Origin: Sphingomonas sp. | GTDB lineage: Bacteria; Pseudomonadota; Alphaproteobacteria; Sphingomonadales; Sphingomonadaceae | DNA length: 64,000 bases | Direction: 5' to 3' | Assembly: GCF_017744835.1 (NCBI RefSeq) | Contig: NZ_JAGIAM010000001.1 | Location: 62,001 to 126,000 of the forward strand | Shown here: piece by piece, positions 17,071 through 25,425 of the stretch | How the letters are laid out: every line of letters begins with the position of its first letter | Numbering within the stretch: the first letter of the stretch is position 1 | Notes under the pieces: model-generated | Database searches by the model: none | Seen by the model: only the letters and a program-made list of their open reading frames with translations | What the model was told of the DNA's origin: nothing | Program-made: the position numbers and the translations under genes

Positions 17071-18581
17071 GCCGTCGCCGGAATGGCGGCACCGCTCGCC
17101 GCCAGGAACTCGCCGTGGCTCGGCAGCCGATCGACCAGCCTGCGCGCGCCGCGCTCGACTTCCTCCAGCATCGCGCGCAGATCGCCTTCGGAAACCCGGT
17201 CGGCGAGCGGGTTGTAGCCGGCCGGGCGGATCCCCTGCCCCCACATCACCTGCAGCCACGAAGGCACGTCGAACAGCTCGAGGTTCTCGCGGAATATCCG
17301 GCCATTGCCGCGGAACAGCGCGATCTTCTGCGCGAGCGAATCCGGGAGGCGCATCGTCCGGCATGCATCCCACAGCGGTTCGCCGACGCGCTCGTTCGCG
17401 TGATAATGGAGGATCAGGAAGTCGCGGATCGCGGCATATTCGAATTCGGTCTCGGCATTGAACGCCGCGCGGTCCGCCGGGTCGACGCCTGCCCCCGGGA
17501 AATAGCGGAGCGCGCGGGCGATGCCGCTTTGCACCAGATAGATGCTGGTCGCCTCCAGCGGCTCGAGGAACCCGCCGGCAAGGCCCAGCGCGATGCAGTT
17601 GCCCTCCCACATCCGCGCGCGGCGGCCGGTGGTGAAGCGCAGCAGGCGCGGCTCGAGCAGAAGCGCGCCATCGATCGAGCCGAGCAGTTGTTGGCGCGCG
17701 GCATCGTCGCCGATGAACGCGCTGCAATAGACGATGCCGTTGCCGGCGCGGTGCTGCAGCGGGATGCGCCATTGCCACCCCGCCGGGCGCGCCGTCGCGC
17801 GCGTATAGGGCAATGGCTCGCCGCTATTGGCGCTCGGCACCGCCCATGCGCGGTCGCAGGGCAGCCAGTGCGTCCAATCCTCGAACGGCACGTCCAGCGT
17901 GCGCCCTATCAGCAGCGCGGCGAAGCCCGAGCAATCGAAGAAGAAGTCACCCGCCAGGGCGCGCCCGTCCGCCAGCCGGAGCGTGGCGATATCGCCGGTG
18001 CGGGGATCGCGCTCGACCCCGACAATGCGGCCCTCGACGCGCCTGACCCCAGCGCGCTCGGCGAAGCGGCGCAGGAAGCCGCCATAGGCCGTCGCGTCGA
18101 TATGATAGGCATAACCGAAGCTCTGCCGCATCGGCCCGTCGGCGGGCGCGGGGCGATCGAACCGCCCCTCCCCCGCCGCCAGCGCGGTCGGCGAATAGGC
18201 CCACATCGGATTGGGATTACCCAGCGCGCGGCTGCGCAGCCAATAATGGTGGAACTGCACCATCCCGATCTCGCGCCCCACTGCGCCGAAGCCGTGGAAA
18301 TAGCGCTCGCCCGGGCGCAGCCAGTCGACGAACTCGATCCCCAGCTTGCAGGTGCCGCTGGTCTCGCGGAGGAATTCGGCCTCGTCGATGCCCAGTCCCT
18401 GGTTGAAGACCGTCATCTGGGGAATGGTCGACTCCCCAACGCCGATCGTCCCGAGCTCCTCGGACTCGACCAAGGTGATCGAACAGGCCGGCGGCAGGAA
18501 GCGCGACAGCGCCGCCGCAGTCATCCAGCCGGCGGTTCCGCCGCCGACGACCACGATCGAGCGCTTGGCGCCCTGGCTCAT
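17067..18581 (-). CDS. Flavin-dependent tryptophan-halogenase-type enzyme
   Basis: 504 residues, the usual length for the family. It carries the FAD-binding GGGTAGW (13-19), the GVGEST loop (47-52), the halogenase signature WQWRIP (269-274; WxWxIP), the catalytic lysine K79 (in TCKLGI, same number as PrnA K79) and the glutamate of EPLEAT (E343, equivalent to PrnA E346). Such enzymes use FADH2, O2 and halide to make a lysine-bound haloamine that halogenates indole rings. A flavin reductase is not seen in the window. Its ATG overlaps the stop of the HlyD-family gene by 4 bases (ATGA), so it is translated as part of the exporter operon. This is odd for a tryptophan-metabolite halogenase and suggests a substrate linked to export. 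Many members of this family have no known substrate. Confidence 0.88.
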   Translation of the reverse strand: MSQGAKRSIVVVGGGTAGWMTAAALSRFLPPACSITLVESEELGTIGVGESTIPQMTVFNQGLGIDEAEFLRETSGTCKLGIEFVDWLRPGERYFHGFGAVGREIGMVQFHHYWLRSRALGNPNPMWAYSPTALAAGEGRFDRPAPADGPMRQSFGYAYHIDATAYGGFLRRFAERAGVRRVEGRIVGVERDPRTGDIATLRLADGRALAGDFFFDCSGFAALLIGRTLDVPFEDWTHWLPCDRAWAVPSANSGEPLPYTRATARPAGWQWRIPLQHRAGNGIVYCSAFIGDDAARQQLLGSIDGALLLEPRLLRFTTGRRARMWEGNCIALGLAGGFLEPLEATSIYLVQSGIARALRYFPGAGVDPADRAAFNAETEFEYAAIRDFLILHYHANERVGEPLWDACRTMRLPDSLAQKIALFRGNGRIFRENLELFDVPSWLQVMWGQGIRPAGYNPLADRVSEGDLRAMLEEVERGARRLVDRLPSHGEFLAASGAAIPATA

Positions 18582-20044
18582 CGCTCTCTTCCGGCTTCGT
18601 CCATGGTCTTGGCGATGGGGGAAAGCAGGTAGGAGATGATCCGGCGATGGCCGGTGACGATCTCGGCCTGGACGGCCAGGCCGGGGCCGATCACCACCTG
18701 ATGCCCGTCCGCGGCTATCGCCCGCTTGAGCAGGCGAATGCGCGTGGCGTAGACGAGGCCCTGCTGCACCGGTCGCCCCTTCTCGTCACGCTGGGGCGTT
18801 CCCGGCTGCGAAAGATCGATGGCATCGCGGCTGATGCTCTCGACAACGCCGGGCACCACCCCGTAATCGGTGAAGGGAAAGGCCTCCAGCTTGACGCGCA
18901 CCTTCTGGCCGACGCGGATGAAGCCGATGTCGCGGTTGAGGATATTTGCCTCCACCACCGGCTGCGCATCGTCGGGCACGACCACCATCAGCGCCTGCGC
19001 GGGCTGGACGACGCCGCCGATCGTGCTGATCGCCAGCTGCTGAACGGTGCCCGCGACGGGCGCGCGCAGGGCCTGATATTCGCGGCGCCGCGCCGATTTG
19101 GTCACTTCCTCGCGCGACACGCGGCTCTTGTCCTGGCCCTCGACGACTTGCGTCAGCGCGCCGCGCCCGAAGCTGCCGCGAAGCTGGCGGAGCTCAGCAT
19201 CGGCTTCGGCGATCTGCGCCCGCGCGCGCTCGGCGTTGGCGCGCTGCACGGCGATGTTCTGGATGTGCTCGACGCGAAGCTGCTCATATTCGAGCAGCTT
19301 GAGCTTGGAGAAATAGCCTCTTTTGGTGAGGTCGACGCGTGCCGCCAGTTGCTGGTCGACCAGAGGCAGGGTGCGCTCCAGCTTGGCGATCTCGGCTTGG
19401 GCGGCGAGCAGGTCGGCGCGGTGCTGGGCCCGGCGCTGCTCGATACCGGCGCGCTCGCCTTCATATTCGGCGATCGCCGTGCGGACATAGTTCTGCTGCG
19501 ACTGGGCGATCGCGGGATCGGTTCCGCTCGGCGCCACGAAGCGCGCCGGCCGCCCCTCCAGATGCGCGACCAGCGCTGCATTGCGCGCCGTCTGCAACTC
19601 GCTGGTGAGCAGCCCCGCCGATGCGGCCGCCTCGTCCGCGCCGACCAGCGTGGGATCGAGCTCCACCAGCAACTGGCCGGCGCTGACGTGCTGCCCGTTG
19701 CGGACATGGATCGCACGGACATAGCCGAGCTCGACCGGCTGGATCAGCTTGACGTTGCCCGCGGGGATGACCTTGCCCGATGCAGTGGCGATCACGTCGA
19801 CCTTGCCGATGAGCGACCAGAGCAACGCGACCGCGAACAGCCCGCAGATCCCCAGCATCAGATAGCGCAACCCGGGGCTGGGCGGCTTCTCCATGATTTC
19901 GAGCGCGGCCGGCAGGAACTCATGGTCGCTGCGCGGGCGTGCCGCGGCATCGGCTTGATCCTGCATCCTCCAGCTTTCGCGCAGCACCACCAGATGCCGC
20001 GCGATGGCGGGGAAGCGCGAGGCGAAGCGTTCGGACAAGCTCAC
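18578..20044 (-). CDS. HlyD-family membrane fusion protein of type I secretion system
   Basis: 488 residues from GTG 20,044, whose GTGA overlaps the stop of the ABC gene; an upstream ATG in the same frame would run 120 bases into the ABC gene. It has a short cytoplasmic N terminus, one membrane helix (about 60-80, YLMLGICGLFAVALLW), a lipoyl-like beta strand segment (VIPAGNVKLIQPVELGYVRA), a long coiled coil rich in Ala/Glu/Arg (about 150-330), a second lipoyl half (RAPVAGTVQQLAIST) and a C-terminal beta domain ending in the HlyD-typical KTMDEAGRER. It bridges the ABC exporter and an outer-membrane TolC-type channel, which is not encoded in this window. Confidence 0.93.
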   Translation of the reverse strand: MSLSERFASRFPAIARHLVVLRESWRMQDQADAAARPRSDHEFLPAALEIMEKPPSPGLRYLMLGICGLFAVALLWSLIGKVDVIATASGKVIPAGNVKLIQPVELGYVRAIHVRNGQHVSAGQLLVELDPTLVGADEAAASAGLLTSELQTARNAALVAHLEGRPARFVAPSGTDPAIAQSQQNYVRTAIAEYEGERAGIEQRRAQHRADLLAAQAEIAKLERTLPLVDQQLAARVDLTKRGYFSKLKLLEYEQLRVEHIQNIAVQRANAERARAQIAEADAELRQLRGSFGRGALTQVVEGQDKSRVSREEVTKSARRREYQALRAPVAGTVQQLAISTIGGVVQPAQALMVVVPDDAQPVVEANILNRDIGFIRVGQKVRVKLEAFPFTDYGVVPGVVESISRDAIDLSQPGTPQRDEKGRPVQQGLVYATRIRLLKRAIAADGHQVVIGPGLAVQAEIVTGHRRIISYLLSPIAKTMDEAGRER

Positions 20045-22233
20045 GCGCGCGTCCCCATCTGCTTGGCGTAGAGCTGGGCGTAGCGACCGTCTGCGGCGAG
20101 CAATTCGGCGTGGCTCCCCATTTCGGTCACTTCGCCGGCTTCGATCGTGATGATGCGATCGCACTGGCGCACCGCGGAGAGACGATGCGCGATGATGATC
20201 ACCGTCCGACCCCTGGCGATGCCGGCGAGGTTGGTCTGGATGATCTCCTCGCTCTCCGCGTCGAGCGCGCTGGTCGCCTCGTCGAGGATGAGGATTCGCG
20301 GATCGTTGATCAGCGCGCGCGCGATCGCGATGCGCTGGCGCTGGCCGCCCGAGAGATTGCCGCCGCGCTCGTCGATCTGCGTGTCATAGCCGTGGCTGAG
20401 CTGGAGGATGAACTCGTGCGCGCCGGCGAGCGTCGCCGCCGCCATCACTGTCTCCATCGGCCGCGTAGGATCGGCCAGCGCGATGTTCTCGCGCACCGAT
20501 CGGTTGAACAGGATATTCTCCTGCAGCACCACGCCGATCTGCCGCCGCAGCCAGGCGGGGTCGACCAGCGCGAGATCGACTCCGTCGACGAGGACGCGCC
20601 CCTGCTCGGGCACATAGAGCCGCTGCGCCAGCTTGGTGAGCGTCGACTTGCCCGAGCCCGAAGGCCCCACGATCCCCAGCATCTCGCCCGGCCTAATGTC
20701 GAGCGAGATGCCACGCAGAGCCTCGGGCGCATCGGGCCGGTAGCGGAAGCGCACCTTGTCGAAGCTCACGCCGCCACGGATCGGCGGCAGGCTCGCGCGG
20801 CTGGCGTCGTGATCGGGCTCGGCGGGGGTGTTGAGAACATCGCCGAGCCGATCGACCGAAATGCGGATCTGCTGGAAATCCTGCCAGAGCTGCGACAGGC
20901 GCAGGATCGGCGCGGCGACGCGCCCCGACAGCATGTTGAAGGCGACGAGCGATCCGACCGACAGGTCGCCGGCGATCACCTGCTTGGCGCCGAAATAGAG
21001 GATCGCCACGGTCGTCAGCTTCGAGACGAGCTGGATCAGATGGCTGCCCCAATTGGCGAGCTTGGCGACGTCGAAGCCGATGCTGGTGTAGCTCGAGAAC
21101 AGCTTCTCCCAGCGATCACGCATTTGCGGCTCGACCGCCATCGCCTTGAGCGTGCCGATCCCGGTCACGCTCTCGACCAGGAACGACTGGTTCTCCGCCC
21201 CGCGCCGGAACTTCTCCTCGAGCTTGCGGCGCAGCACTGGCGAGATGACCATCGAGATCGCGACATAGAAGGGGATCGAGATCACCACGATCAGCGTCAG
21301 CAGCGGGCTGTAGACGAACATCACGGCGAAGAAGACCAAGGTGAAGAACAGGTCGAGCACCACGGTGACCGAATTGGACGTGAGGAACTCGCGTATCCGG
21401 TCGAGCTCGCGCACCCGCGCCACGCTGTCGCCCACGCGCCGTGCCTCGAAATAGCTCATCGGCAGCGAGAGCAAGTGACGGAACATCTTGCTGGAGAGCT
21501 CGCTGTCGACTCGATTGGTGGTGTGCGCGAACAACCAGTTGCGCAGCGCCGACATCGCCGTCTCGAAGATGAGGATCACGGCGAGCCCGAAGGCGAGGAC
21601 GTCGAGCGTCGTCATCGACTGGTGCACCAGCACCTTGTCGATCACGAGTTGGAAGAACACCGGCGAGACCAGCCCGGTGAGCTGGAGGAAGAAGGAACCG
21701 ATCAGCACGTCGCGCAGCGGCGAGCGATATTTGACCAGCGCCGGAATGAACCAGCTGACGTCGAAAGGCCGCTTCTCGCCCGCGACTGCCTCGCGGCTGG
21801 TCAGCAGCAGGACGCGCCCGGCGAAGCGGGCGTCCATGTCGTGCCCGCTCCAGATCTCGGGCCGCTCGGCGTCGCCGCGCTGGATCAGGTAGCGCGGATT
21901 GATCGCCTCGTCCTCGACGCGAAGCAGCAGCACTGCGCCATCGCCGATTTGGAGCAAGGCGGGTAGCGGCAGCTTGCCCAACTCCGCGACTCGCGCGCCG
22001 CGAAGCCGCGCGATCAGCCCGAGCTGGCGCGCGATCCGATTGAGATCTTCCAGCGAATAGGGATCGTCGCCCTTGCCGCGATTATGCGCGATCTGGTCCG
22101 GGTCGGCGGGGACGCCGAGGAACTTGGCGAGCAGCACGAAGCACAGCAGCGCCGGATCGACCCTGCCCCGTTCGGGAACGGCAGCGGTGCCGGGCTCGGG
22201 GCCGGCACTCTCCGCCAACCCCGCCTCACTCAC
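20041..22233 (-). CDS. Type I secretion ABC exporter, HlyB-like
   Basis: 730 residues. The N-terminal 140 residues form a C39-like domain without a recognisable catalytic Cys/His pair, as in HlyB, so it should bind rather than cleave its substrate. Six membrane helices lie between about 160 and 450. The nucleotide-binding domain has Walker A GPSGSGKST (near 521), signature LSGGQRQ (near 626) and Walker B ILILDEATSALD. The start is GTG 22,233; no clear Shine-Dalgarno precedes it, so the exact start is uncertain. It is the first gene of a three-gene operon with 4-base overlaps (ABC-HlyD-halogenase). RTX proteins are the classic substrates of such exporters, and a giant one lies 5.5 kb away. Confidence 0.93.
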   Translation of the reverse strand: MSEAGLAESAGPEPGTAAVPERGRVDPALLCFVLLAKFLGVPADPDQIAHNRGKGDDPYSLEDLNRIARQLGLIARLRGARVAELGKLPLPALLQIGDGAVLLLRVEDEAINPRYLIQRGDAERPEIWSGHDMDARFAGRVLLLTSREAVAGEKRPFDVSWFIPALVKYRSPLRDVLIGSFFLQLTGLVSPVFFQLVIDKVLVHQSMTTLDVLAFGLAVILIFETAMSALRNWLFAHTTNRVDSELSSKMFRHLLSLPMSYFEARRVGDSVARVRELDRIREFLTSNSVTVVLDLFFTLVFFAVMFVYSPLLTLIVVISIPFYVAISMVISPVLRRKLEEKFRRGAENQSFLVESVTGIGTLKAMAVEPQMRDRWEKLFSSYTSIGFDVAKLANWGSHLIQLVSKLTTVAILYFGAKQVIAGDLSVGSLVAFNMLSGRVAAPILRLSQLWQDFQQIRISVDRLGDVLNTPAEPDHDASRASLPPIRGGVSFDKVRFRYRPDAPEALRGISLDIRPGEMLGIVGPSGSGKSTLTKLAQRLYVPEQGRVLVDGVDLALVDPAWLRRQIGVVLQENILFNRSVRENIALADPTRPMETVMAAATLAGAHEFILQLSHGYDTQIDERGGNLSGGQRQRIAIARALINDPRILILDEATSALDAESEEIIQTNLAGIARGRTVIIIAHRLSAVRQCDRIITIEAGEVTEMGSHAELLAADGRYAQLYAKQMGTRA

Positions 22234-22632
22234 AAGTCAGCCGGCCGCCGTTCGCCTCGCGAACCGCCGCTCCCCCCACGACAACCACGCGAATTACCCC
22301 CGCAATGTCACGGTGTTCGACTGCAACGCCAATGCGGCTTTACGGCCGATCCCCAAATAGACCTAACCCAGCGGCAGCGCCCCTGCCAAGCCGGGAAGGA
22401 TCAGAACGTCACAAATAGCTGAACTATATTACGGATAAACTTACGGACTCTGGCGACGCCAAGACCGGCATCCTCCTGGTGCTCGCATGATGGACACCCA
22501 AGCGAGTGCGCTGAAATCGCGGGAGCATCAAAGGGCGATTCCAATAATTTGGGCCCGTAGTCGTACGGACCCGCCCAACGATTCCAGTTGTAACATTCCC
22601 CGGGCATAGGCTGCGCAGCCACAAGCTGGGGA
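22234..22632. other. Divergent intergenic region, no gene seen
   Basis: About 400 bases between the leftward exporter operon and the rightward phosphoesterase-glycosyltransferase pair. It is noticeably A+T-richer around 22,410-22,440 and 22,540-22,600, as expected for two promoters. I could not pick a convincing -35/-10 pair on either strand. Antisense frames extending into the phosphoesterase gene look like coding shadows. Confidence 0.5.
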
Positions 22633-23514
22633 ATGATCATGGCAACGGTCACCAGGCTCCCGTTCGACGCAGCGCAACTCGCCGATTTCCACGCGACGCA
22701 GCCCGCCATCCCGGAGCGCGTCGTCGCGGGGCGGCGCCAGTATCGCACGATCTGGATCTCGGACGTCCATCTCGGCACGCGCGGCTGCAACGCCGAGATG
22801 CTCATCGACTTCCTCGACCATGTCGACAGCGAGAAGATGTACCTGGTCGGCGACATCATCGACGGCTGGGCGCTGCGCAAGCGCTTCTACTGGCCCGCCG
22901 CGCACAACGACATCGTCTGGCGCGTGCTCAAGCGCGCCAAGCGCGGCACCGACGTGGTCTATATCCCGGGCAACCACGACGAGATGTTCCGCCAGTTCAC
23001 CGGACTCGACTTCGGCGGCGTGCGGATCAAGCGCCAGGACATCCACGAGACCGCCGAAGGCAAGCGCCTGCTCGTGCTCCACGGCGACGAGTTCGACGCG
23101 ATCACGCTCTCGCACCGCTGGCTCGCCCACCTGGGCGACGCCGCCTATGAGGGGATGATGGCGCTCAACCGCTGGCTCAACCGCGTGCGCCGCGCGTTCA
23201 ACCTGCCCTATTGGTCGCTCAGCAAATACGCCAAGCAGAAGGTGAAGAACGCCGTGTCGTTCATCTCCAACTTCGAGGAAGTGGTCGCGCACGAGGCGGC
23301 GCACCGCAATATCGACGGCGTGATCGCTGGGCACATCCACAAGGCGGAGATGCGCGAGATCCACGGGGTCCGATATTACAACGACGGCGATTGGGTTGAG
23401 GGTTGCACCGCGCTCGTCGAGCATTACGACGGTACCATGGAAATTCTCCATTGGGCCGAGGAGATGGCAGCGCGAGACGCGCCGGAGTCCGAGGTCAGAC
23501 TGGCGGCGGCGTGA
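22633..23514 (+). CDS. Calcineurin-like metallophosphoesterase, UDP-2,3-diacylglucosamine diphosphatase-type
   Basis: 293 residues (291 if the ATG at 22,639 is used; GGGGA fits either). The binuclear-metal phosphoesterase motifs are present in order: ISDVHLG, GDIIDGW, PGNHDE, LHGDEFD and GHIHKAE. This order and spacing match the LpxH-like group. The protein is longer than enterobacterial LpxH and belongs to an alphaproteobacterial group encoded next to a glycosyltransferase, as here; the next gene starts inside its stop (GTGA). A role in lipid A or another glycolipid is plausible but its true substrate is not fixed by the sequence. Confidence 0.85.
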   Translation: MIMATVTRLPFDAAQLADFHATQPAIPERVVAGRRQYRTIWISDVHLGTRGCNAEMLIDFLDHVDSEKMYLVGDIIDGWALRKRFYWPAAHNDIVWRVLKRAKRGTDVVYIPGNHDEMFRQFTGLDFGGVRIKRQDIHETAEGKRLLVLHGDEFDAITLSHRWLAHLGDAAYEGMMALNRWLNRVRRAFNLPYWSLSKYAKQKVKNAVSFISNFEEVVAHEAAHRNIDGVIAGHIHKAEMREIHGVRYYNDGDWVEGCTALVEHYDGTMEILHWAEEMAARDAPESEVRLAAA

Positions 23515-24554
23515 CGGCGGAGGGCGAGGCCGTGCGCATCGCGATCGTGACCGATGCCTGGGAGCCCCAGGTCAACGGAGTCGTCCGCACGCTCCAGTCG
23601 GTGCGGCGCGTGCTGGAATCGCAGGGGCACCAGGTGACGGTGATCTCGCCCGATCTCTTCTATTCGCTGCCGTGCCCCACCTATCCCGAGATCCGGCTGG
23701 CGCTCGCCCGCGTGGCGGAAGTGGGCGCGATGCTCGACGACTTCCGCCCCAACGCGATCCATCTCGCCACCGAGGGGCCGCTGTGCGTCGCCGCGCGGCG
23801 CTGGTGCATCCGCCACGGCCTGCCCTTCACCACGGCCTATCACACCCAGTTCCCGGACTATGTCTCGGCGCGCTCGGGCGTGCCTGCGGAGTGGATCTGG
23901 CGCTACATCCGCTGGTTCCATGCCCCGAGCCAGGCGATCCTCGCCTCGACGCCGTCGATCCGCCAGTCGCTGGTCGAGCACGGGCTGACCAAGGTCAAGC
24001 ACTGGGGGAGAGGCGTGGACCTCGCCAATTTCCGCCCGGGGCTGGAGCCGCATCCCAGGATGGCCGGGCTCGAAGGGCCGGTGCAGCTCTATGTCGGCCG
24101 CGTCGCGGTCGAGAAGAACCTCGAGGCGTTCCTCAAGACCACGCATCCGGGCACCAAGGTGGTGGTCGGCGACGGCCCCGCGCGCGCGTCGCTAGAGGCA
24201 CGCTTCCCCGAGGCGAAGTTCCTGGGGCCGATGTTCGGCGCCGAGCTCGCCCAGGCCTATGCCGCCGCCGATGTCTTCGTCTTCCCGAGCAAGACCGACA
24301 CCTTCGGGCTGGTGATGATCGAGGCGCTGGCGTGCGGCGTCCCGGTGGCCGCCTATCCGGTGACCGGGCCCATCGACGTGCTCACGCCCGAGACCGGGGC
24401 GATGGACACCGACCTCACCGCCGCGATCGCCCAGGCGCTCACCCGCGACCCCAAAGCCTGTGCCGATTACGGCCGCGGCTTCACCTGGGAAGCCAGCGCG
24501 CGCCAGTTCCTCGGTGCGCTCTGGCCGATGGACGATCAGGAGGAGGCGGCCTGA
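23511..24554 (+). CDS. GT4-family glycosyltransferase
   Basis: 347 residues from GTG 23,511, which overlaps the preceding stop as GTGA; GTG 23,532, giving MRIAIVTDAW, is a possible shorter start. Rossmann N-domain with the acceptor-side AIVTDAWEPQVNGVV, a GRGVDLANFRP hinge, and the C-domain donor site (YVGRVAVEKNLEAFL, FVFPSKTDTFGLVMIEALACG) with the E-x7-E type motif of retaining GT4 enzymes. Relatives include mannosyl- and glycolipid-forming transferases. Coupling to the phosphoesterase suggests a shared glycolipid pathway (inference). Confidence 0.87.
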   Translation: MTAEGEAVRIAIVTDAWEPQVNGVVRTLQSVRRVLESQGHQVTVISPDLFYSLPCPTYPEIRLALARVAEVGAMLDDFRPNAIHLATEGPLCVAARRWCIRHGLPFTTAYHTQFPDYVSARSGVPAEWIWRYIRWFHAPSQAILASTPSIRQSLVEHGLTKVKHWGRGVDLANFRPGLEPHPRMAGLEGPVQLYVGRVAVEKNLEAFLKTTHPGTKVVVGDGPARASLEARFPEAKFLGPMFGAELAQAYAAADVFVFPSKTDTFGLVMIEALACGVPVAAYPVTGPIDVLTPETGAMDTDLTAAIAQALTRDPKACADYGRGFTWEASARQFLGALWPMDDQEEAA

Positions 24555-24611
24555 TGTCCAATTGCGAACTTGCCCTTGGCGGCGACCCGCACTAAGTCAG
24601 GCAGCGTGACC

Positions 24612-24643
24612 GGCCGCCCGTGAAGGGCGGCCCTTATTGTTTC
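24612..24643 (+). terminator. Rho-independent terminator upstream of trcR
   Basis: GGCCGCCC (24,612-24,619) and GGGCGGCC (24,625-24,632) form a perfect 8-bp stem with a 5-base loop, followed by CTTATTGTTT. It ends the phosphoesterase-glycosyltransferase unit and sits only 15 bases before the trcR start, so trcR expression must either start very close or read through it. Confidence 0.7.
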
Positions 24644-24657
24644 TGGAGACTTCGACC

Positions 24658-25332
24658 GTGGCCCAGCCGCTGATGCCGCATGCGACCGCTTCCTGGCTCG
24701 TCGACAACACTTCGCTCTCGTTCGAGCAGATCGCCGACTTCTGCGGGCTGCACATCCTGGAAGTGCAGGCGATCGCCGACGACACCGCCGCGACCAAGCT
24801 GACCGGCCGCGATCCGGTGCGCGCGCACGAGCTCACCATGGAGGAGATCGAGAAGGGCCAGAAGGACCCCGACTACCGCCTCAAGATCCAGAAGGGCCCC
24901 GAGCAGGTCCGCCGCACCAAGGGCCCGCGCTACACGCCGGTCTCCAAGCGCCAGGACAAGCCCGACGGCATCGCCTGGATCCTGCGCAACCACCCCGAGA
25001 TCTCGGACGGCGCGATCGGCAAGCTGATCGGCACCACCCGCACCACGATCGCCGCGATCCGGGATCGCAGCCACTGGAACATCGCCAACATCACGCCCAA
25101 GGACCCGGTGACCCTGGGCCTCTGCTCGCAGCGTGAGCTCGATGCGCTGGTCGCGAAGGCCGCCAAGGCGGCCGGCGTCGAGGCGCCGACCGACACCCGC
25201 CTCGAGGGCGACCGCGAGGCACTGATCGAGCAGCTCCGCGCCGAGCGCGACGCGCACAGCCGCGAGGCCGAGGAGGGCGAAGAGGAAGCCGCTCCGGTCG
25301 AGCACACCGCCGAGACGCTGTTCAAGCACTGA
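24658..25332 (+). CDS. trcR: Cell-cycle transcriptional regulator TrcR (DUF1013 family)
   Basis: 224 residues from GTG 24,658 with GGAG upstream. The N terminus (MAQPLMPHATASWLVDNTSL) and the central helix-turn-helix-like segment (PEISDGAIGKLIGTTRTTIA) are characteristic of the DUF1013 family, which includes the Caulobacter regulator TrcR. The C terminus is acidic and probably disordered. Conserved in alphaproteobacteria as a single-copy gene. The terminator hairpin just before it hints at control by readthrough (inference). Confidence 0.88.
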   Translation: MAQPLMPHATASWLVDNTSLSFEQIADFCGLHILEVQAIADDTAATKLTGRDPVRAHELTMEEIEKGQKDPDYRLKIQKGPEQVRRTKGPRYTPVSKRQDKPDGIAWILRNHPEISDGAIGKLIGTTRTTIAAIRDRSHWNIANITPKDPVTLGLCSQRELDALVAKAAKAAGVEAPTDTRLEGDREALIEQLRAERDAHSREAEEGEEEAAPVEHTAETLFKH

Positions 25333-25425
25333 GATCGTCCCCCCGCATGACGCGGGGCGACGACGCATGGTAAAGCGCCGCCTGGCGACTCGGCATGTGC
25401 CGGGCGGAAATCCAGGGGAGGCCGC

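Noticed and set aside
22401..22880. A leftward 159-codon frame before and inside the phosphoesterase gene.
   Set aside because: It mostly overlaps a strong gene antisense, has no ribosome site and no recognisable features.
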